Positions 18,032 through 27,864 are shown, counted from the first letter of the stretch. The stretch: 64,000 nucleotides of DNA from Hyphomicrobium sp. (GCA_030148425.1 JASBTM010000001.1:124001-188000), one strand, 5' to 3'. A program made the numbers and translations. Notes: a model not told the origin generated them from the sequence alone.

Positions 18032-19498
18032 TTAACCGAGCTTCGCCAGCAAGGCGATCACTTTGCGCAAAAAGGGGTTACTCGGAAGTGTTGCAAAGTA
18101 ACGGATGGCCGCCCGTTTGTTGATTTCGGAAAATGTGGGGTAGGGCGATATCCATTGGGTCATCGCCTTGATGTTCAGGTTCTCTGAGATGGCCAGAGAC
18201 CACATCTGAATGAGTTCGCCCGCTTCGGCGCCGACGATGCCCGCGCCCACGATCTGGCCGCGTTTAGTCGTGATGACTTTGATGTGGCCTTCGGTCTTGT
18301 GCTCGATCTGGGCCCGGTCATTTTCATGATAGGGCCAGCGCAGGACATTGACGCGGCCGTGCTTCTCGCGCGCCTCCGTTTCGCTAAGGCCGACGGTTGC
18401 CAGCGCAGGTTCGGTGAACATCACGCGCGGGGCGGTTCGTCCCATTGTTTTTGCCGAGCTGCGAAACAACGAGCGGCGCAGGACCACGTCGGCGTGCTCG
18501 CCCGCGATGTGCGCGTATCGGAGGCCGCCCGCAGCATCGCCAATGGCGAAGACGCGCTTGTTGGTCGTCCGCAGTCCTTCGTTAACTCTGACGGCGGTAC
18601 CCGTCATCTTGACGCCGGCGGCATCGAGGCCGAGGTCAGCGATGTTGGCTTTGCGTCCGGCGGCAACGAGCACCGCGTCGCTTTCGATGGTTTCCGTTTG
18701 CTCGCTGCCAGCGATTTCCAATTCGACCAGGATTTTTCCGACGGTTCCTGAGACGCGCTTGATGCGGGAGGCTTCGCGGATGTCGATGCCTTCGGAAGAA
18801 AGCCGCCCGAGCAGAATAACGGCGAGCTCCGCATCTTCATCGGCAAGAGGATGGGCCTGATCGATCACCGTGACGCGCGATCCGAGCCTGCGATGGGCCT
18901 GTGCAAGCTCGAGGCCCGTCGTACCGGCGCCGATGACGATCAGATGCGGTATCGGGCTCTTGTTATCGAAGATCGTCTCGTTGGTGAAATAGGGCACGTC
19001 GGCGAGGCCGGGGATCGGCGGGATGATGGGCGTGGAGCCGGTCGCGATGACGAAGCGGCGCGCCTTGATACGGTGATCGCCAGCAGCGACGGTCGTCGGA
19101 TTCAAAAATTTCGCAGCGGCTGAGATGACGCGAATTCCCATGCCGCCAAAGCGTTCGACTGTGACGTTCGGGCTGATCTCGGCAATGACGCCTGCGACGT
19201 ATCTATTGACGGCGACGGGGTCGATTTGCGGTTCGGGGACGCGAATTCCGAACAGTGAAGCGGTGCGCACGGCGTGTGCCCGATTGGCGGCCGCAAGCAG
19301 GGCGTTCGACGGGACGCTGCCGTAATTCAGACCGTCGCCGCCCATCTTGTGCTTTTCGATGAGAACGACGCGCTGTCCAAAGGCTGCGGCTGTCGTCGCG
19401 AGGGCGATGCCGCCCGCTCCCGCACCGATGATGCAGAAATCGGTCTCGATGGTTTGCGATGCGGGTGCGTTGTCGACCATATCCTTAGGCATGAACAC
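18032..19498 (-). CDS. MerA/Lpd-type FAD/NAD(P)-dependent oxidoreductase lacking the redox CxxxxC
   Basis: GAGAGGIALATTAAAFGQRVVLIEKHKMGGDGLNYGSVPSNALL; VFAIGDAAGG; YPTFSEINKRAA C-terminus. Confidence 0.8.
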   Translation of the reverse strand: MFMPKDMVDNAPASQTIETDFCIIGAGAGGIALATTAAAFGQRVVLIEKHKMGGDGLNYGSVPSNALLAAANRAHAVRTASLFGIRVPEPQIDPVAVNRYVAGVIAEISPNVTVERFGGMGIRVISAAAKFLNPTTVAAGDHRIKARRFVIATGSTPIIPPIPGLADVPYFTNETIFDNKSPIPHLIVIGAGTTGLELAQAHRRLGSRVTVIDQAHPLADEDAELAVILLGRLSSEGIDIREASRIKRVSGTVGKILVELEIAGSEQTETIESDAVLVAAGRKANIADLGLDAAGVKMTGTAVRVNEGLRTTNKRVFAIGDAAGGLRYAHIAGEHADVVLRRSLFRSSAKTMGRTAPRVMFTEPALATVGLSETEAREKHGRVNVLRWPYHENDRAQIEHKTEGHIKVITTKRGQIVGAGIVGAEAGELIQMWSLAISENLNIKAMTQWISPYPTFSEINKRAAIRYFATLPSNPFLRKVIALLAKLG

Positions 19499-19800
19499 AT
19501 CCAGAAATCGCGAGCCAGGGTATCTACCTTAATACGCCGCTTCGATTTTTTATGCCGAGGTTCAGATGCTATCCCCTGCCGTGAATGCGTCTGGACGCTG
19601 TTCTTGCGGTGCAGGCGCGCTTCGGGCTCGTTGACTTGGCCTCAAGGCCCCACTATAAGGGCCGGAATTCCGGAGACATGTGCAATCGGCTGGGGTTTTC
19701 GCCCAGGCGATGTGTATTTGTTAAGCGTCGGAAAAGTAATAGCAATTTCGCCGTGCGGTCTTTCCAACCCCGGCCATGAGAGACTTGGACGGAGAATTCC

Positions 19801-19935
19801 GTGAAGCGCACATATCAACCGAGCCGCCTTGTTCGCAAGCGCCGCCACGGATTTCGCAAACGCATGCTGACCGCTGGCGGTCAGAAGGTTCTCGCACGCC
19901 GTCGCGCGAAGGGCCGTAAGCGTCTTTCGGCCTAG
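19801..19935 (+). CDS. rpmH: 50S ribosomal protein L34
   Basis: GTG start; (M)[43 protein letters not shown] (44 aa). Too short for the supplied ORF track. Confidence 0.97.
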   Translation: MKRTYQPSRLVRKRRHGFRKRMLTAGGQKVLARRRAKGRKRLSA

Positions 19936-19989
19936 TCGGGGTCGCGTTTAGGCCCCGCTGTCCGCTGTCTGCGGCCCCTGGAGGCTGTC

Positions 19990-20382
19990 ATTCCTATCCT
20001 GCCAACGCTCAAGGCGCGTTCTGAATTCCTCGCTGTCCGCGGCGGGCGGCGTCAATCCACGCCGGCATTTCTCATTGAAATGCGCGAACGGCCCGCGGCC
20101 GCGACACGTCGCGGCGTGCGTGAGGACGGGCCGCGCTTCGGCTTTACGATCACCAAGAAAATCGGAAATGCCGTTACGCGGAACCGTATCCGCAGACGGC
20201 TCAAGGCCGCTTTTGCGGCCGAAACCAAAGCGAAGTCGCTCGGCGCCTGCGATTACGTTATCGTGGCGCGACACGCCGCTCTTGACCGTCCCTTCGAATT
20301 GCTGCTTCGCGACGTGGACAAGGCCATCGTCGCCTTACATGCCGTTAAAGTGGCTCGCGCCGACAAAAAAGGGTCAGCGTGA
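19990..20382 (+). CDS. rnpA: ribonuclease P protein component; N-terminus extends upstream of the first ATG (20080)
   Basis: In-frame LPTLKARSEFLAVRGGRRQSTPAFLIEMRERP...GPRFGFTITKKIGNAVTRNRIRRRLKAAF. No ATG/GTG/TTG between 19936 and 20080; GGAGG at 19980-19984 precedes ATT at 19990. Confidence 0.8.
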   Translation: MPILPTLKARSEFLAVRGGRRQSTPAFLIEMRERPAAATRRGVREDGPRFGFTITKKIGNAVTRNRIRRRLKAAFAAETKAKSLGACDYVIVARHAALDRPFELLLRDVDKAIVALHAVKVARADKKGSA

Positions 20383-20473
20383 CTGGGTGTCCCCTTCCTT
20401 TTATGACCAGTTTCCGCCATCGCTTCCGGGCCAAAATCGGCCCCTAGAAGCCCGGCTCTGACCCGAGGATTTG

Positions 20474-22369
20474 ATGAGTTCTCCTAGCGATCCAAAAGAC
20501 CAGACCAACCTGATCATCGCAGTGGTGCTGTCGTTCCTTGTGTTGATGGGCTGGCAGTACTTTTTCGCGGCTCCGCAGATCAAGCACGAGCAAGCGCGCC
20601 AAGAGTTCAATAAGCAGCTCGACGCGCAGAACGCCGGCAAAGCGACGTCGGAAAATCCGCCGAACGTCTCGAACGGTCCCGTTGCGCCATCGTCATCGTC
20701 GTCGAACGTTCCTGTCAGCGGCCAGCAGTCCGCTTCCGCGCCGGCAATGTCGCGCGAGGATATTCTGAAGTCCACGCCGCGCGTGACGATCGATACGCCG
20801 TCGCTCGAAGGTTCGATCGATCTCAAGAGCGGTCGCATCGACGATCTCATCTTGAAGAAGTATCGTGAGACCGTCGATCCCACGAGCCCGATGGTCACGC
20901 TGCTGTCGCCTGCTGGTTCGTTCGATCCCTATTTTGCCGAGTTCGGCTGGGTTCCGCAGGTCGGCTCGTCGATCAAGGTGCCGGACCGCGACGCTCTATG
21001 GAAAATCGAAGGCGGCACGAAGCTGACCGCCGACACTCCCATTAGCCTTGTCTGGGACAACGGCCAGGGCGTCATCTTCCATCGCACGGTCTCGGTCGAT
21101 CAGGACTATATGTTCAAGATCGTCGATGAGGTAGAAAACAAGACCAACGCCGAGATCACGCTGTTGCCTTACGCGCGCGTTCATCGCAGCGGGCATCCGC
21201 CGTCGCAGATCTACACGGTTCTGCATGAGGGCCTCGTCGGCATCTCCGGCGATCACGGTCTGATCGAAGACACCTATGCCAGCGCGCTCAAGGAGAGCGT
21301 GCCGAGGACGTTCGAAAATGTCGTCGGCGGCTGGCTCGGCATTACCGACAAATACTGGGCGACGTCCCTCGTTCCGGATCAGACGGCGCCTTACCGCGCG
21401 ACCTATTCGGCGTTGCCCGCGCGCGACCCCTCGGGCCGGGATGCCTTCCAGACGGATTATCTCCGTGGCGCTTTGGCTATTGCGCCGGGAATGCGCAAGG
21501 GCGTGGAAGGGCATCTTTTCGCTGGCGCCAAGCAAGCGTCTTTGATCGACGGCTATGAGAAAGCGCTCAACATTCTGCGCTTCGACCGCATGATCGATTG
21601 GGGATGGTTTTACTTCATCACGCGGCCACTGTTCCGTCTGATGGAGTTCATCAACGGCATCGTTCACAACTTCGGCCTTACCATTCTCGTTCTGACCGTG
21701 ATCGTGAAGGCGGCGTTCTATCCGCTCGCGAACAAGCAGTACGAGAGCATGGCGCGCATGAAGAAGATGCAGCCGGAGATGCAGCGGATCAAAGAGCAGT
21801 TCAAGGACGATCCGCAGAGGCAGCAGAAAGAGATCTTCGAGCTTTACCGCAAGGAAAAGATCAATCCGTTGGCGGGCTGTTGGCCGATCCTGTTGCAGAT
21901 TCCCGTGTTCTTCGCGCTCTATAAGGTGCTGTTCGTCACCATCGACATGCGCCACGCGCCGTTCTTCGGCTGGATCCACGACCTTTCGGCTCCGGATCCG
22001 ACGACGGTCTTCAATCTGTTCGGTCTGCTTCCTTTCGATGCTCCGACCTTCCTGCATCTCGGCGCTTGGCCGTTGATCATGGGCCTCACGATGTGGGTTC
22101 AGATGCAACTCAACCCGCCGCAGCCGGACCCGATCCAGCAGCAGATCTTCCAGTGGATGCCGGTGATGTTCACCTTCCTGCTGGCGAGCTTCCCCGCGGG
22201 TCTCGTGATCTACTGGGCCTGGAGCAATACGCTGTCGATCGCGCAGCAGCTCTGGATCAACAAGAAGAATGGCGCCGAGATTCACCTCTTCGGAAATATC
22301 AGGCGCGCCTTCGCTCCGCTCTTACGAATGCTTGGGATACGGGGCGATGGACCAAGCTCCAGCAAATGA
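20474..22369 (+). CDS. yidC: membrane protein insertase YidC/Oxa1
   Basis: N-terminal TM, large periplasmic domain, ILVLTVIVKAAFYPLANKQYESMARMKKMQPEMQRIKEQFKDDPQRQQKEIFELYRKEKINPLAGCWPILLQIPVF. Confidence 0.96.
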   Translation: MSSPSDPKDQTNLIIAVVLSFLVLMGWQYFFAAPQIKHEQARQEFNKQLDAQNAGKATSENPPNVSNGPVAPSSSSSNVPVSGQQSASAPAMSREDILKSTPRVTIDTPSLEGSIDLKSGRIDDLILKKYRETVDPTSPMVTLLSPAGSFDPYFAEFGWVPQVGSSIKVPDRDALWKIEGGTKLTADTPISLVWDNGQGVIFHRTVSVDQDYMFKIVDEVENKTNAEITLLPYARVHRSGHPPSQIYTVLHEGLVGISGDHGLIEDTYASALKESVPRTFENVVGGWLGITDKYWATSLVPDQTAPYRATYSALPARDPSGRDAFQTDYLRGALAIAPGMRKGVEGHLFAGAKQASLIDGYEKALNILRFDRMIDWGWFYFITRPLFRLMEFINGIVHNFGLTILVLTVIVKAAFYPLANKQYESMARMKKMQPEMQRIKEQFKDDPQRQQKEIFELYRKEKINPLAGCWPILLQIPVFFALYKVLFVTIDMRHAPFFGWIHDLSAPDPTTVFNLFGLLPFDAPTFLHLGAWPLIMGLTMWVQMQLNPPQPDPIQQQIFQWMPVMFTFLLASFPAGLVIYWAWSNTLSIAQQLWINKKNGAEIHLFGNIRRAFAPLLRMLGIRGDGPSSSK

Positions 22370-22376
22370 TTCTTTT

Positions 22377-22405
22377 CGAAGGCCTGGGCCAATCCCAGGC
22401 CTTCG
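22377..22405 (+). terminator. hairpin CGAAGGCCTGGG-ccaat-CCCAGGCCTTCG after yidC
   Basis: 12-bp perfect stem with short loop between yidC and engB. Confidence 0.6.
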
Positions 22406-22420
22406 TGTTTGGATGCCTGC

Positions 22421-23077
22421 ATGACCGACGCTCAGACCCTATCGGCAGACGAAATTGAGAACGGCCGGCTTCTTTTTACGCGCGCCTGGACGTTTTCGCG
22501 GGGCACGCCCGATCTCGATCACCTGCCGCCTGACGACAGACCCGAGATCGCGTTCGCGGGAAGATCGAACGTCGGCAAGTCGAGCGTCATCAATGCGCTC
22601 GTCGGCCAGCTTCGGCTCGCGCGCGCGTCGAACACGCCGGGGCGCACTCAGGAGCTCAACTTTTTCACGGAGCCCAACAGCGAACTCTATCTTGTCGACA
22701 TGCCAGGTTATGGCTTTGCGGAAGCGCCGAAAGAAAAAGTTGCGGCGTGGAACAAAGTACTTCGCGCCTATCTCGCCGGACGGCGAACGCTTTTGCGGGT
22801 CTTTCTTCTCATCGACGCGCGCCATGGTTTGAAGCCGGTCGATGATGAGATCATGGCGCTGCTCGATGGTGCTGCCGTTTCCTATCAGGTCGTGCTGACG
22901 AAGGCCGACAAGATCAAAGAGACCGATCTCGTAAAGGTTTCCGAGGCGACGCAGAAGGCGCTCGCGAAACATCCGGCGGCGTTTCCGCAGATCCTTATGA
23001 CGTCATCGGAAAAAGCGTTTGGCTTCGAAGAGCTTCGCGGAACGATCGCGCAGCTCCTCGAGGCGCACGGCAGCTGA
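22421..23077 (+). CDS. engB: ribosome biogenesis GTP-binding protein YihA/YsxC (EngB)
   Basis: [50 protein letters not shown]. Confidence 0.95.
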   Translation: MTDAQTLSADEIENGRLLFTRAWTFSRGTPDLDHLPPDDRPEIAFAGRSNVGKSSVINALVGQLRLARASNTPGRTQELNFFTEPNSELYLVDMPGYGFAEAPKEKVAAWNKVLRAYLAGRRTLLRVFLLIDARHGLKPVDDEIMALLDGAAVSYQVVLTKADKIKETDLVKVSEATQKALAKHPAAFPQILMTSSEKAFGFEELRGTIAQLLEAHGS

Positions 23078-23080
23078 GGA

Positions 23081-25204
23081 TCAGTGGCCGAACTTTTTCA
23101 GTAACGCAGTGCCGATCGTCATGCCCGTTTCGCCGAACGTTGCGAGCGCGCCGCCGATGACGGCCGCGATCGTCCAGCCGACGACCCGAGCCAGAGCCCG
23201 GCCGATGTTGGCGCGAACTTTCACCTCGACGATCTGATCGGGCAGCGCGGTTTCGGCCGCGACGCCGTCCGTGCCGACCGTCCGAGCCGAGACGATGATT
23301 TGCAGGTCCGACCAGCCGCGATATTGCGGCGTGATCAGGAAGCGCCAGCTGGCGAAATCATCGCTCGAATAGCCCAGATTGCCTTCGATCCACTGCGTCT
23401 CGGGCGAGGCCGATTCGATGAAAAAGCCGCCGTCGGGCGCCCGCAGACGCACCGACATTGCCCTCGTCACGGCGACGGAATGTTGCCAAACTTGGCCGCC
23501 GCCATCGAGATTGTCCGTCAGCGCCTTGATGGAGGCCTTCGCGATGCGCACCTCGGCGCGGACGGTTTTGCCGACACGCATCGCCCGCGGGATGTTTTCT
23601 GCGAGTTGGCCGGTTTCAACAGGCGCGCCCTTGCTGCGCTTTGCTACGCGCCGGGGCTGCGCTGCGGGTTGCTGCGGTGCTGGCGCGCTAGCCGGCGGCT
23701 GTCCCGGGCGGAATGCCGTGTCTTGGCCGGGGTTCGGCCGCGGGCCAGGAACACCTGTCGGCGCGCCGACGGGTGCATGAGGGCCTGCCATCGGGCCGCC
23801 ATGAGAGAGACTCGGGCCGGGGGCACCAAATTGCGGCGAAGCGCCCTGCTGCGGGGGCATCGCGCCTGGGCTTGCGGGGCGCGGTCCGGGCATGCGCGGC
23901 CCACCAAGTCCCGGCGCTGGGGGAATAGGCGGCGGCTGGACGCGCGACGGCTGCGGCCTTGGCGGCAGGTCGAACATCTCCCGCGGTGGGGCGGGGGCGG
24001 CGCCGGGCGGCGGACCTGCCGTTCCTGGCTGGGTCACCGGCGGAATTCCCTGAGACGGAAACGGCAGAGGGAAGGCCGGACCTTCCTGTCTTGGTCCAGT
24101 GGTTTCGGACTGCGGGTGTGAAGGGCGGGCCGGAAGCGGCAGCGACGGCTCGGACGGGAACGATGCAGGGTTCGTGGCGGGTGGGCCTTGGCCTGAGCCG
24201 GGACCCTGCGTGCCGAACGAAGGTTCCGGGCGCTGGGCATTAGGATCGTGGGATGCCGAGAATCGCGGCTCCGGCGCTGTCGCGGGGGCCGGAGTCGGCA
24301 TCTGCGGTGCTGGTGCGGGTCCGGGGGCAGGCCCAGCGGCAGGACGGGATGGCCACGACTCGGTACGGGGTGGCTCCGTCTTCGGCACGCCAAACGGCGA
24401 TTGTTCGGAAACGGTCCCGATGTCGAAGGAATGCGGCGCGGGTGGGCCGATAGGACCGCTGTCGAAGTTCGGCTCGAATGGTTGCGACGGCACGATGTCC
24501 GGGAGCGGAGCTGTCGCCTCGGCAGGCATATCGAGCGACGGGCCTCGGGAAAGAGGCGGTTCGAAAGGTGGTTCGTTCTGGGCGGGCTCTTCCGAAACCG
24601 GATGCGGTGCCGGAGGAACTGGTCGCGGCAGATCCTTCATGATTTCGCGCAGCGATGGGGCGGAGCGCGATTGCACGCGCTCGCGGGCGCGTGCCAAAAC
24701 ATCGTCGGCGACCGGCGGCTGAGCGGCCGGGGGCGGCGTGGGTTCACGTGGCGGCTGAAGAGCGGACTGCAACGCGCGAATGGCATTTTCGAATGTGAGG
24801 CCGTGCGCTTCGAGGATTTCGGCGGCTACGCTTCGCGCGTCGCCGACGATTGCGGCGAGCACAATGGCGCCGTTGATATCGCGGCGGCGGCTGCCTCGCG
24901 AGGCGGCGGCTGCCGCTTCGAGGATGCGCCGCACCTCCGTGGAGACACCAAGGGAATCTTGCGGCACGCCATGCTGCTCAGCGTTTTGCAGAACGCGGGA
25001 GATGACGTCGCCCTTGATCCGCTCGCTGCTGATATGGCTCGCGTCGAGCACCGCAAGAGCGTCCGGGTCGTCACACAGGGCTGCGAGCAAATGCTCAAGC
25101 GAAACCTCCGGCGCGCCCGTGCCTCCGGCGAATTCAGCGCCACGAGCCAATGTCGCCGCTAGCTCCGGCGACATCGGGATCTGCGCAATATCTGTTGCCG
25201 TCAC
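23081..25204 (-). CDS. Clp N-terminal-domain protein with Pro-rich linker and C-terminal beta-rich/TM region; no AAA+ module
   Basis: N-term MSPELAATLARGAEFAGGTGAPEVSLEHLLAALCDDPDALAVL...(two Clp-N-like repeats); about 350 aa P/G/Q-rich; C-term RAMRVGKTVRAEVRI...SPETQWIEGN...WRFLITPQYRGWSDLQIIVSAR plus hydrophobic tail. Start uncertain (25204 GTG or 25174 ATG). Confidence 0.75.
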   Translation of the reverse strand: MTATDIAQIPMSPELAATLARGAEFAGGTGAPEVSLEHLLAALCDDPDALAVLDASHISSERIKGDVISRVLQNAEQHGVPQDSLGVSTEVRRILEAAAAASRGSRRRDINGAIVLAAIVGDARSVAAEILEAHGLTFENAIRALQSALQPPREPTPPPAAQPPVADDVLARARERVQSRSAPSLREIMKDLPRPVPPAPHPVSEEPAQNEPPFEPPLSRGPSLDMPAEATAPLPDIVPSQPFEPNFDSGPIGPPAPHSFDIGTVSEQSPFGVPKTEPPRTESWPSRPAAGPAPGPAPAPQMPTPAPATAPEPRFSASHDPNAQRPEPSFGTQGPGSGQGPPATNPASFPSEPSLPLPARPSHPQSETTGPRQEGPAFPLPFPSQGIPPVTQPGTAGPPPGAAPAPPREMFDLPPRPQPSRVQPPPIPPAPGLGGPRMPGPRPASPGAMPPQQGASPQFGAPGPSLSHGGPMAGPHAPVGAPTGVPGPRPNPGQDTAFRPGQPPASAPAPQQPAAQPRRVAKRSKGAPVETGQLAENIPRAMRVGKTVRAEVRIAKASIKALTDNLDGGGQVWQHSVAVTRAMSVRLRAPDGGFFIESASPETQWIEGNLGYSSDDFASWRFLITPQYRGWSDLQIIVSARTVGTDGVAAETALPDQIVEVKVRANIGRALARVVGWTIAAVIGGALATFGETGMTIGTALLKKFGH

Positions 25205-25495
25205 GCCCACAACATCTCCCGAAACGAAGGCCAAGACGGGCAAGACTGGCCGAGACTCATTGCGATAACGTGTCCAAAACACATGCCAATGGCAAGGTTA
25301 TAGCAATGACACGGCGGTTGGCAGGCTGGGAATGTCCTTCGTCCCCAGAAGGGCTCATTTGCCTGCGTCAGGACCGCCCGCCGGGCACCGTGCTGGTTAA
25401 ATCCGTTGAGGCCGTCCGCCGAGAGGTTATAAGACCGCGACGAGGCGTCCGGCTCCCCGCCGGCGCGGAGCATTTTTTGATATAGGGGCAGCTTC

Positions 25496-26452
25496 GTGAC
25501 ATCTGCAAAAAGCCATTCGGAAAAAGTCTCCGCCGCTCCCGCCGAAGCTCCGCTTACGGCGCATCAGCAGGCGCGCATCCTGGCGGAAGCCATTCCGCAT
25601 CTCATCGATTACGATGAAAAAAATGTCGTCATCAAGTTCGGCGGCAACGCCATGGGTGACGAAGAGCTGTTCAAGGCCTTCGCGCAGGATATCGTCTATC
25701 TGAAACAATCGGGTATCAACCCGATTGTCGTGCATGGCGGCGGCCCGCAGATCGGCAACATGCTGCAGAAGCTCGCGATCAAATCCGATTTCGTTCACGG
25801 CCTGCGCGTCACGGACAAGCCGACCGTCGAAGTCGTCGAGATGGTGCTGTCGGGGAAGATCAACAAGGAGATCGTGTCGGCGATCAACCAGCAGGGCGGC
25901 AAGGCCGTCGGCATCTCGGGTAAGGATGCCAACCTGATGATCGCCAAAAAGATCACCGAGATGCCCGACCCACAGTCGAACATCATGAAGAACGTCGACA
26001 TCGGCTACGTCGGCGATCCGCTCGAGATCAATCCGCACATCGTCGAGGTGATTTCGAAGTCGGACCTTATTCCCGTCATCGCGCCGGTCGCGATCAGCCG
26101 CGAAGGCGAGACGTTGAACGTCAACGCAGATACGTTTGCGTCGGCGCTTGCCGCGCGCATGCAGGCCAAGCGCCTGCTGCTGCTGACCGACGTCTCGGGC
26201 GTTCTCGACGAGAACAAGGCGCTCATTCCCAGCCTGACGATCGATCAAGCGCGGGCGATGATCAAAAGCGGCGCCATTTCGGGCGGCATGATCCCGAAGA
26301 TCGAAGGCTGCATCGAGGTCGTCGAGGCGGGCGTCGAAGGTGTCGTCGTCATCGACGGACGGGTGCCGCATTGCGTGCTGCTCGAGCTCTTCACCGAGCA
26401 TGGCGTCGGTACGCTCGTCAAACGGGTAGAGCGCAAGAAGGGCAAAGCCTGA
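25496..26452 (+). CDS. argB: acetylglutamate kinase
   Basis: VVIKFGGNAMGDEELFKAFAQDIVYLKQSGINPIVVHGGGPQIG; GGMIPKIEGCIEVVEAGV. Confidence 0.96.
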   Translation: MTSAKSHSEKVSAAPAEAPLTAHQQARILAEAIPHLIDYDEKNVVIKFGGNAMGDEELFKAFAQDIVYLKQSGINPIVVHGGGPQIGNMLQKLAIKSDFVHGLRVTDKPTVEVVEMVLSGKINKEIVSAINQQGGKAVGISGKDANLMIAKKITEMPDPQSNIMKNVDIGYVGDPLEINPHIVEVISKSDLIPVIAPVAISREGETLNVNADTFASALAARMQAKRLLLLTDVSGVLDENKALIPSLTIDQARAMIKSGAISGGMIPKIEGCIEVVEAGVEGVVVIDGRVPHCVLLELFTEHGVGTLVKRVERKKGKA

Positions 26453-27186
26453 TGGCGACGGGCGCGGGGGCAGGCGCGCCGATCGCCGCTGCCCGGCGCG
26501 GATTTGACCACGTCGAGACGTGGGTTTTCGATCTCGACAACACGCTTTATCCGGCCTCTTGCGATCTCTTTTCGCAGGTCGATCAGCGTATGAGCGGCTT
26601 CATCGCCAAGGCGCTGGGCGTGCCCCGCGAGCACGCGCGGCATCTGCAGAAGGCATACTATCGCCAGTTCGGTACGACGCTCGCGGGCCTCATGAAGGTG
26701 CACAAGCTGCCGCCGGGGCCGTTTCTCGAATATGTCCACGACATCGATCTTTCCGTTGTGCCGGAATTGCCGGAACTGGCGGCGGCGATAGAAGCGCTGC
26801 CGGGCCGGCGGCTCATTTTCACGAATGGGTCGCGGCGTCATGCGGAGAATGTCGCGCAGAAGCTCGGCGTGCTGCATCTCTTCGAAGATATTTGCGATAT
26901 CGCGGCGCTCGAATTCGTACCGAAACCGGAGCGGGAAGCCTTCGACCGGATGCTGAAGCTTCATGCCGTGGCCGCGCCGCAGGCGGCGATGTTCGAAGAC
27001 ATGCCGCACAATCTCGAGCCCGCATCGACGCTCGGCATGACGACGGTGCTCGTTCATTCCGACTACATCGATCATCCGGCGCAGCTCAAAGTTCGCGAGT
27101 GGCGTGAGCTGCCGGAACACGTCCATTATCTGACGCGCGATCTTACAAAATTTTTGACGACCGAAACCGGCATGAAAATTCGATAG
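26452..27186 (+). CDS. HAD-family pyrimidine 5'-nucleotidase
   Basis: ATG at 26452 overlaps argB stop; ETWVFDLDNTLYPASCDLFSQVDQRM; RRLIFTNGSRRHAENV; FEDMPHNLEPA. Confidence 0.88.
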   Translation: MATGAGAGAPIAAARRGFDHVETWVFDLDNTLYPASCDLFSQVDQRMSGFIAKALGVPREHARHLQKAYYRQFGTTLAGLMKVHKLPPGPFLEYVHDIDLSVVPELPELAAAIEALPGRRLIFTNGSRRHAENVAQKLGVLHLFEDICDIAALEFVPKPEREAFDRMLKLHAVAAPQAAMFEDMPHNLEPASTLGMTTVLVHSDYIDHPAQLKVREWRELPEHVHYLTRDLTKFLTTETGMKIR

Positions 27187-27195
27187 GGCTCCGAG

Positions 27196-27864
27196 ATGTC
27201 ACCCTCTCTTCCGGAGGCATCATCTTCATTTTTGCCTCTGGGGTTTCTTTGGATGTCGCTCCTCGTTGAGCTTACCCCAGGACCCAACATGACCTATCTC
27301 GCGGTGCTCAGCCTTGTTGAGGGTCGTCGCGCCGGATTGGCAATGGTCGCCGGTATCGTGTTGGGTCTCCTTGTCATCGGTATTCTCGCGGCCTTTGGAG
27401 TTTCGGCCTTCGTTGCGGAATCGAAATTTGTGTTTGCGCTTCTGCGGTGGTTCGGCGTCCTCTACATGCTCTGGCTGGCGTACGATATTTGGAGCGGAGG
27501 CGAGCCGAGCGTCCATCACGACGGTCAATCGCAACCCATTCGCGATTATTTCGGGCGCGGATTCATCACGAACGTGCTGAATCCCAAGGCGGCTGTTTTT
27601 TACGTCGCGGTTCTGCCGACCTTCGTCGAGCCGAGCCGGCCAGTGTTGCACCAGACGCTGGTAATGTCCGTCGCTTACGCAGGTGTTGCAACGATCGTGC
27701 ACACGATGATCGTTTTGCTCGCCTCAACGATGCGGCCTTTGCTGCAAGACGCCGATCGAATGCGAATGACGCGACGCCTTCTCGCGATCAGCCTGTTGTT
27801 CGTCGCGGTTTGGCTCTTGTGGTCGACGGCCGAGCCGGGATTAGGCGTCAGCCCCGGCCGATGA
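27196..27864 (+). CDS. LysE family translocator
   Basis: [58 protein letters not shown]. Confidence 0.88.
   Translation: MSPSLPEASSSFLPLGFLWMSLLVELTPGPNMTYLAVLSLVEGRRAGLAMVAGIVLGLLVIGILAAFGVSAFVAESKFVFALLRWFGVLYMLWLAYDIWSGGEPSVHHDGQSQPIRDYFGRGFITNVLNPKAAVFYVAVLPTFVEPSRPVLHQTLVMSVAYAGVATIVHTMIVLLASTMRPLLQDADRMRMTRRLLAISLLFVAVWLLWSTAEPGLGVSPGR

Noticed and set aside
20996-22285. 429-aa minus-strand ORF opposite yidC
   Set aside because: Shadow ORF of a high-GC gene; His/Arg-biased composition, no recognisable domain, yidC is certain.
25427-26401. 324-aa minus-strand ORF opposite argB
   Set aside because: Asp/Arg/His-rich shadow of argB.
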